DNA of 9,494 nucleotides from Verrucomicrobiota bacterium (GTDB taxonomy: Bacteria > Verrucomicrobiota > Verrucomicrobiia > Verrucomicrobiales > Verrucomicrobiaceae): assembly GCA_023429545.1 (NCBI GenBank), contig JAEYUU010000077.1, forward strand, positions 1 through 9,494. Reading direction: 5' to 3'. The translations under genes were made by a program, and so were the position numbers. Shown piece by piece: positions 7,473 through 9,494 of this stretch. The first letter of the stretch is position 1; every line of letters starts with the position of its first letter. The notes under the pieces are model-generated. The model was not told where the DNA came from and searched no databases. It saw only the letters and a list, made by a program, of their open reading frames with translations.

Positions 7473-8315
7473 CTACATGGCCTCGCCATGGGAGGCTGCG
7501 GGCATGCGGGAGGCCACGGCGCGGGCGGCGCGCTTGTACTGCGCGGCGAGCAGGGCCATCAGGTGGGTGCTGGCGGATTCCAGCTCAGAGACCAAGCGCT
7601 GGGCCTTGCCTCGCATGAAGGCGTAGATGATCAGCGCGGGAATGCCGATGATGAGGCCCGCCGCCGTGCAGTAGAGCGCCTCGTACACGCCGACCGCCAC
7701 GCCAGCCGCCTGGCCACCGGCGAATTGCGTGCTGGAGATCTGATTGAAGGAGGTGATGAGGCCGAACACCGTGCCCAGCAGCCCCATCATGGGAGAGATG
7801 GAGCCCACGTCACCCAAGTAGGAGATGCGCTGGAGGATGAGGCTCGCCTGGCGGCTGCCCTCGGCCTCCGTCACCTCGCGCACTTCATCGAAGCTCACCG
7901 TGGGGTTCTTCGTTGCGAAATCGAGCGCCTTGGCCGTCACCTTCGCCACGCATTCGTTGCGGCGGTTGCACACGGCGAGCAGGCCCAGGTAGTCCTGCTT
8001 GCGGATCAGCGCATCCGCCGAGTTCATGAAGGCATCGCTGACCACGGCATTCTGCCTGATGGTGAAGACGTTGAAGAAGATGAGCATCAGGGTCACCAGC
8101 GACAGGATGACCATCGGGTAGAAGAGCAGGCCCATCTTGCGCTTCACTTCCATGATGCCATTGGCGTCCACCGGCTCCTGGGGAGCGCTCCGGGGGGGCG
8201 CGGCGTTCATTACCGGGGCATTGCCGCCTGCTGCGGGGGCAGATTGGGCCTGGGTGAAAGCCGCGGCTCCAAAGGCCAGCCATGCCGCGGTGACAATGAG
8301 TAAAAGGGGGCGCAT
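7473..8315 (-). CDS. MotA/TolQ/ExbB-family proton channel protein with signal peptide
   Basis: This 280-residue protein begins with a likely signal peptide (1-23, MRPLLLIVTAAWLAFGAAAF, cut near TQA/QS), followed by a Pro/Ala-rich periplasmic segment (24-58). The channel core comprises TM1 (about 62-84), a cytoplasmic stretch (85-165), TM2 (about 168-192, GDVGSISPMMGLLGTVFGL) and TM3 (about 208-234, YEALYCTAAGLIIGIPALII). Thr182, Glu212 and Thr217 match the pore residues Thr148, Glu176 and Thr181 of E. coli ExbB as I recall them. It should assemble as a pentamer around an ExbD dimer and pass protons. The frame stays open to an ATG at 8429, but that stretch is encoded by an inverted repeat and would bury the signal peptide, so the start at 8315 is preferred. 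It is the first gene of the three-gene minus-strand cluster. The N-terminal extension is long for ExbB but occurs in some proteobacterial ExbB proteins. Confidence 0.9.
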   Translation of the reverse strand: MRPLLLIVTAAWLAFGAAAFTQAQSAPAAGGNAPVMNAAPPRSAPQEPVDANGIMEVKRKMGLLFYPMVILSLVTLMLIFFNVFTIRQNAVVSDAFMNSADALIRKQDYLGLLAVCNRRNECVAKVTAKALDFATKNPTVSFDEVREVTEAEGSRQASLILQRISYLGDVGSISPMMGLLGTVFGLITSFNQISSTQFAGGQAAGVAVGVYEALYCTAAGLIIGIPALIIYAFMRGKAQRLVSELESASTHLMALLAAQYKRAARAVASRMPAASHGEAM

Positions 8316-8323
8316 CGGGCGTG

Positions 8324-8351
8324 AAAGTAGGGGGAAGCTGGGGTTTTGCAA
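8324..8351 (-). promoter_or_regulatory. Candidate promoter of the ExbB-ExbD-TPR cluster
   Basis: Reading the minus strand, TTGCAA (8351-8346) is followed after 16 bp by TACTTT (8329-8324), which has the TAnnnT core of a -10 box. The ATG at 8315 lies eight bases further on, so transcription would start within a base or two of the start codon. No Shine-Dalgarno sequence is present, which again fits a leaderless message. The placement also supports 8315 rather than 8429 as the start. It is a prediction from consensus and spacing. Confidence 0.38.
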
Positions 8352-8372
8352 ACCTTTCAGGAAGTCAGGGCT

Positions 8373-8468
8373 GGAATGGTGGCGTGGTCGAATGCTGGAA
8401 TATTGGAGGGATGAGATGAGACTCATCACCCGTCCAAGTATTCAAGCATTCCAGTATTCCACCATTCC
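8373..8468. repeat. 96-bp imperfect inverted repeat made of degenerate 8-bp units
   Basis: The outermost 10 bp of the two arms are perfectly complementary (8373-8382 with 8459-8468), and the centre is also perfect (GATGAG-A-CTCATC, 8415-8427). Each arm reads inward as 8-bp units near GGAATRNT. The left arm has GGAATGGT, GGCGTGGT, CGAATGCT, GGAATATT. The right arm, on the opposite strand, has GGAATGGT, GGAATACT, GGAATGCT, TGAATACT. The whole element is 96 bp, or twelve 8-bp periods. It is more AT-rich than its surroundings and lies between divergent genes. It resembles the dispersed palindromic intergenic repeats (REP/MITE-like) found in many bacteria. No terminal target duplication or transposase is visible. 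Confidence 0.75.
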
Positions 8469-8479
8469 CGTCCCCCGCG

Positions 8480-8530
8480 TACATTCTAGGTGTAGTCTGC
8501 CTAGCTCAGAACGCGCGCGCCACCCGCTCC
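8480..8530 (+). promoter_or_regulatory. uvrC leader with two CTAG motifs and TAnnnT boxes
   Basis: The segment before uvrC holds CTAG at 8486-8489 and again at 8501-8504, with TACATT (8480-8485) and TAGTCT (8493-8498) as possible -10 boxes. I could not find a matching -35 box for any of them. There is no Shine-Dalgarno sequence before the ATG at 8531. A promoter should lie here because the neighbouring gene is divergent, but its exact position is uncertain. Confidence 0.25.
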
Positions 8531-9494
8531 ATGTCACTTTCCCGGGAAAAACCTGATCTCCAGAAGAAGCTGCACGAGGTGCCGCACCAGCCGGGTGTGT
8601 ACGTGATGCGTGACCGCCTGAACCGCCCCATCTATGTGGGCAAGGCGCGCGACCTGCGGAAGCGCCTCAGCAGCTACTTCGTCCCCTCCAATGTGCGGCG
8701 CGCGGACCTGAAGACCAAGGCGCTCATCGAGAGCATCTGGGACTTTGAGATTCATCAGGTGCGCAATGAGGCGGAGTCCCTCCTGCTGGAGGGCCGTCTC
8801 ATCAAGGACTTCCGCCCGCGCTACAACATCAGCTTCCGGGACGACAAACGCTTCCTGCTCGTGAAGGTGCAGATGGCGGACCCCTTTCCGCGCTTCACCC
8901 TCACGCGGCTGAAGAAGGACGATGGGGCACGGTACTTCGGCCCCTTCGCCCACAGCGGCGCCCTGCGCACCACGCTGAACTGGATGAACAAGCAGTTCGG
9001 CCTGCGCGTGTGCCGCCCCATGACGCCGGATGAAAACGACTACCGGCACTGCAGCAATGACATCATCAAAAACTGCGCCGCGCCATGCATCGGCCGCGTG
9101 AGCCCGGAGGAGTACCGCACGCGCGTGGCACAGGCCTGTGACTTCCTGGAAGGCAAGTCCCGCGACCTCGTCACCGCCTTGGAGGAGGAGATGCGGAAGG
9201 CGGCGGAGAGGCTGGACTTCGAGCGCGCCGCGGAGATGCGCGACATGATTGAGGATTTCAAGAAGACGCTGAAGCCCACGCGCACCTTCGAGCGCGGCGC
9301 CCGGGCCAGGGTGGCGAGCACGCTCGATCCCGTGGCGGATGTAGCGGAGCTGCAGGAGTACCTGCGCCTCGACCGCCCGCCGCTGGTGATGGAGTGCTTT
9401 GACATTGCGAACATCGGCACCGCCCATTGCGTGGCCAGCATGGTGCGCTTCAAGAACGGCGTGCCGGACAACGCGAACTACCGCCGCTATCGCA
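8531..9494 (+). CDS. uvrC: Excinuclease ABC subunit C (UvrC), 3' partial, with a shortened middle
   Basis: UvrC makes both incisions around a lesion in UvrABC nucleotide-excision repair, working with UvrB on damaged DNA in the cytoplasm. The window holds the first 321 codons and the frame is open at the right edge. Residues 14-98 are the GIY-YIG nuclease (PGVYVM, then IYVGKARDLRKRL, with Arg45 and Glu82 as likely catalytic residues). Cys161, Cys174, Cys182 and Cys186 match the four-Cys cluster of E. coli UvrC (154, 166, 174, 178). The UVR motif that contacts UvrB is at about 215-248 (LDFERAAEMRD). MECFDIANIG at 287-296 opens the C-terminal RNase H-like nuclease, whose first acidic residue is Asp291. 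UVR and MECFDI are only 59 residues apart, against about 174 in E. coli. The reading frame is intact and the codon use is even. The start at 8531 gives the normal N-terminal length. The upstream neighbour is divergent, so uvrC has its own promoter. Confidence 0.95.
   Translation, partial: MSLSREKPDLQKKLHEVPHQPGVYVMRDRLNRPIYVGKARDLRKRLSSYFVPSNVRRADLKTKALIESIWDFEIHQVRNEAESLLLEGRLIKDFRPRYNISFRDDKRFLLVKVQMADPFPRFTLTRLKKDDGARYFGPFAHSGALRTTLNWMNKQFGLRVCRPMTPDENDYRHCSNDIIKNCAAPCIGRVSPEEYRTRVAQACDFLEGKSRDLVTALEEEMRKAAERLDFERAAEMRDMIEDFKKTLKPTRTFERGARARVASTLDPVADVAELQEYLRLDRPPLVMECFDIANIGTAHCVASMVRFKNGVPDNANYRRYR

Noticed and set aside
8316..8429. A 38-codon N-terminal extension of the ExbB-like gene to the ATG at 8429.
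   Set aside because: The extension is translated from the inverted-repeat element, places the signal peptide internally, and would put the likely promoter inside the gene.
8493..8530. A TAGCTCAG string resembling a tRNA D-arm.
   Set aside because: There is no matching acceptor stem, anticodon arm or T-arm (GTTCRA) around it.
8534..9427. A 297-codon minus-strand open frame.
   Set aside because: It is the antisense shadow of uvrC, whose motifs are unmistakable on the plus strand.

Overview
The window is GC-rich and densely coding. It looks like the chromosome of a Verrucomicrobia-type bacterium. The evidence is the combination of a large surface protein with autotransporter-associated (PATR) repeats that ends in a PEP-CTERM exosortase signal, small GYF_2/DUF4190 membrane proteins (one with a pseudopilin-like tail), an ExbB-ExbD-TPR cluster, and starts that mostly lack Shine-Dalgarno sequences. 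The lineage call is inferred from gene content and is not based on a marker gene.

Layout. Positions 2-2800 (+) hold the 3' part of a PATR-repeat surface protein with a C-terminal VPEPG/hydrophobic/Arg sorting tail. Positions 2863-3684 and 3706-4260 (+) hold two tandem paralogues sharing a GYF_2 N-terminus and a DUF4190-type membrane domain; only the first carries a pseudopilin-like C-terminal domain. A 136-bp convergent spacer (4261-4396) follows. A minus-strand cluster then reads right to left: ExbB/TolQ-like channel protein (8315-7473), ExbD/TolR-like protein (7408-6941) and a large exported TPR protein (6904-4397). A 215-bp divergent spacer (8316-8530) holds a likely promoter for the ExbB cluster and a 96-bp imperfect inverted repeat built from degenerate 8-bp units. 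The 5' part of uvrC (8531 to the window end, +) closes the window.

How the genes fit together. The ExbB and ExbD proteins should form a proton-driven inner-membrane motor, and the exported TPR protein is a plausible periplasmic or outer-membrane partner; no TonB, Pal or OmpA gene is in view. The PEP-CTERM protein needs an exosortase encoded elsewhere. UvrC is nucleotide-excision repair and has no evident link to its neighbours.

The points most worth a second look are: (1) UvrC appears to lack about 115 residues between its UVR motif and its C-terminal nuclease core; (2) the 8-bp-unit inverted repeat; (3) all five CTAG tetranucleotides of the window lie in short leaders just upstream of gene starts, where they often overlap TAnnnT -10-like boxes placed so close to the ATG that leaderless transcripts are likely. 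I found no defence system, CRISPR array, tRNA, rRNA or insertion sequence.
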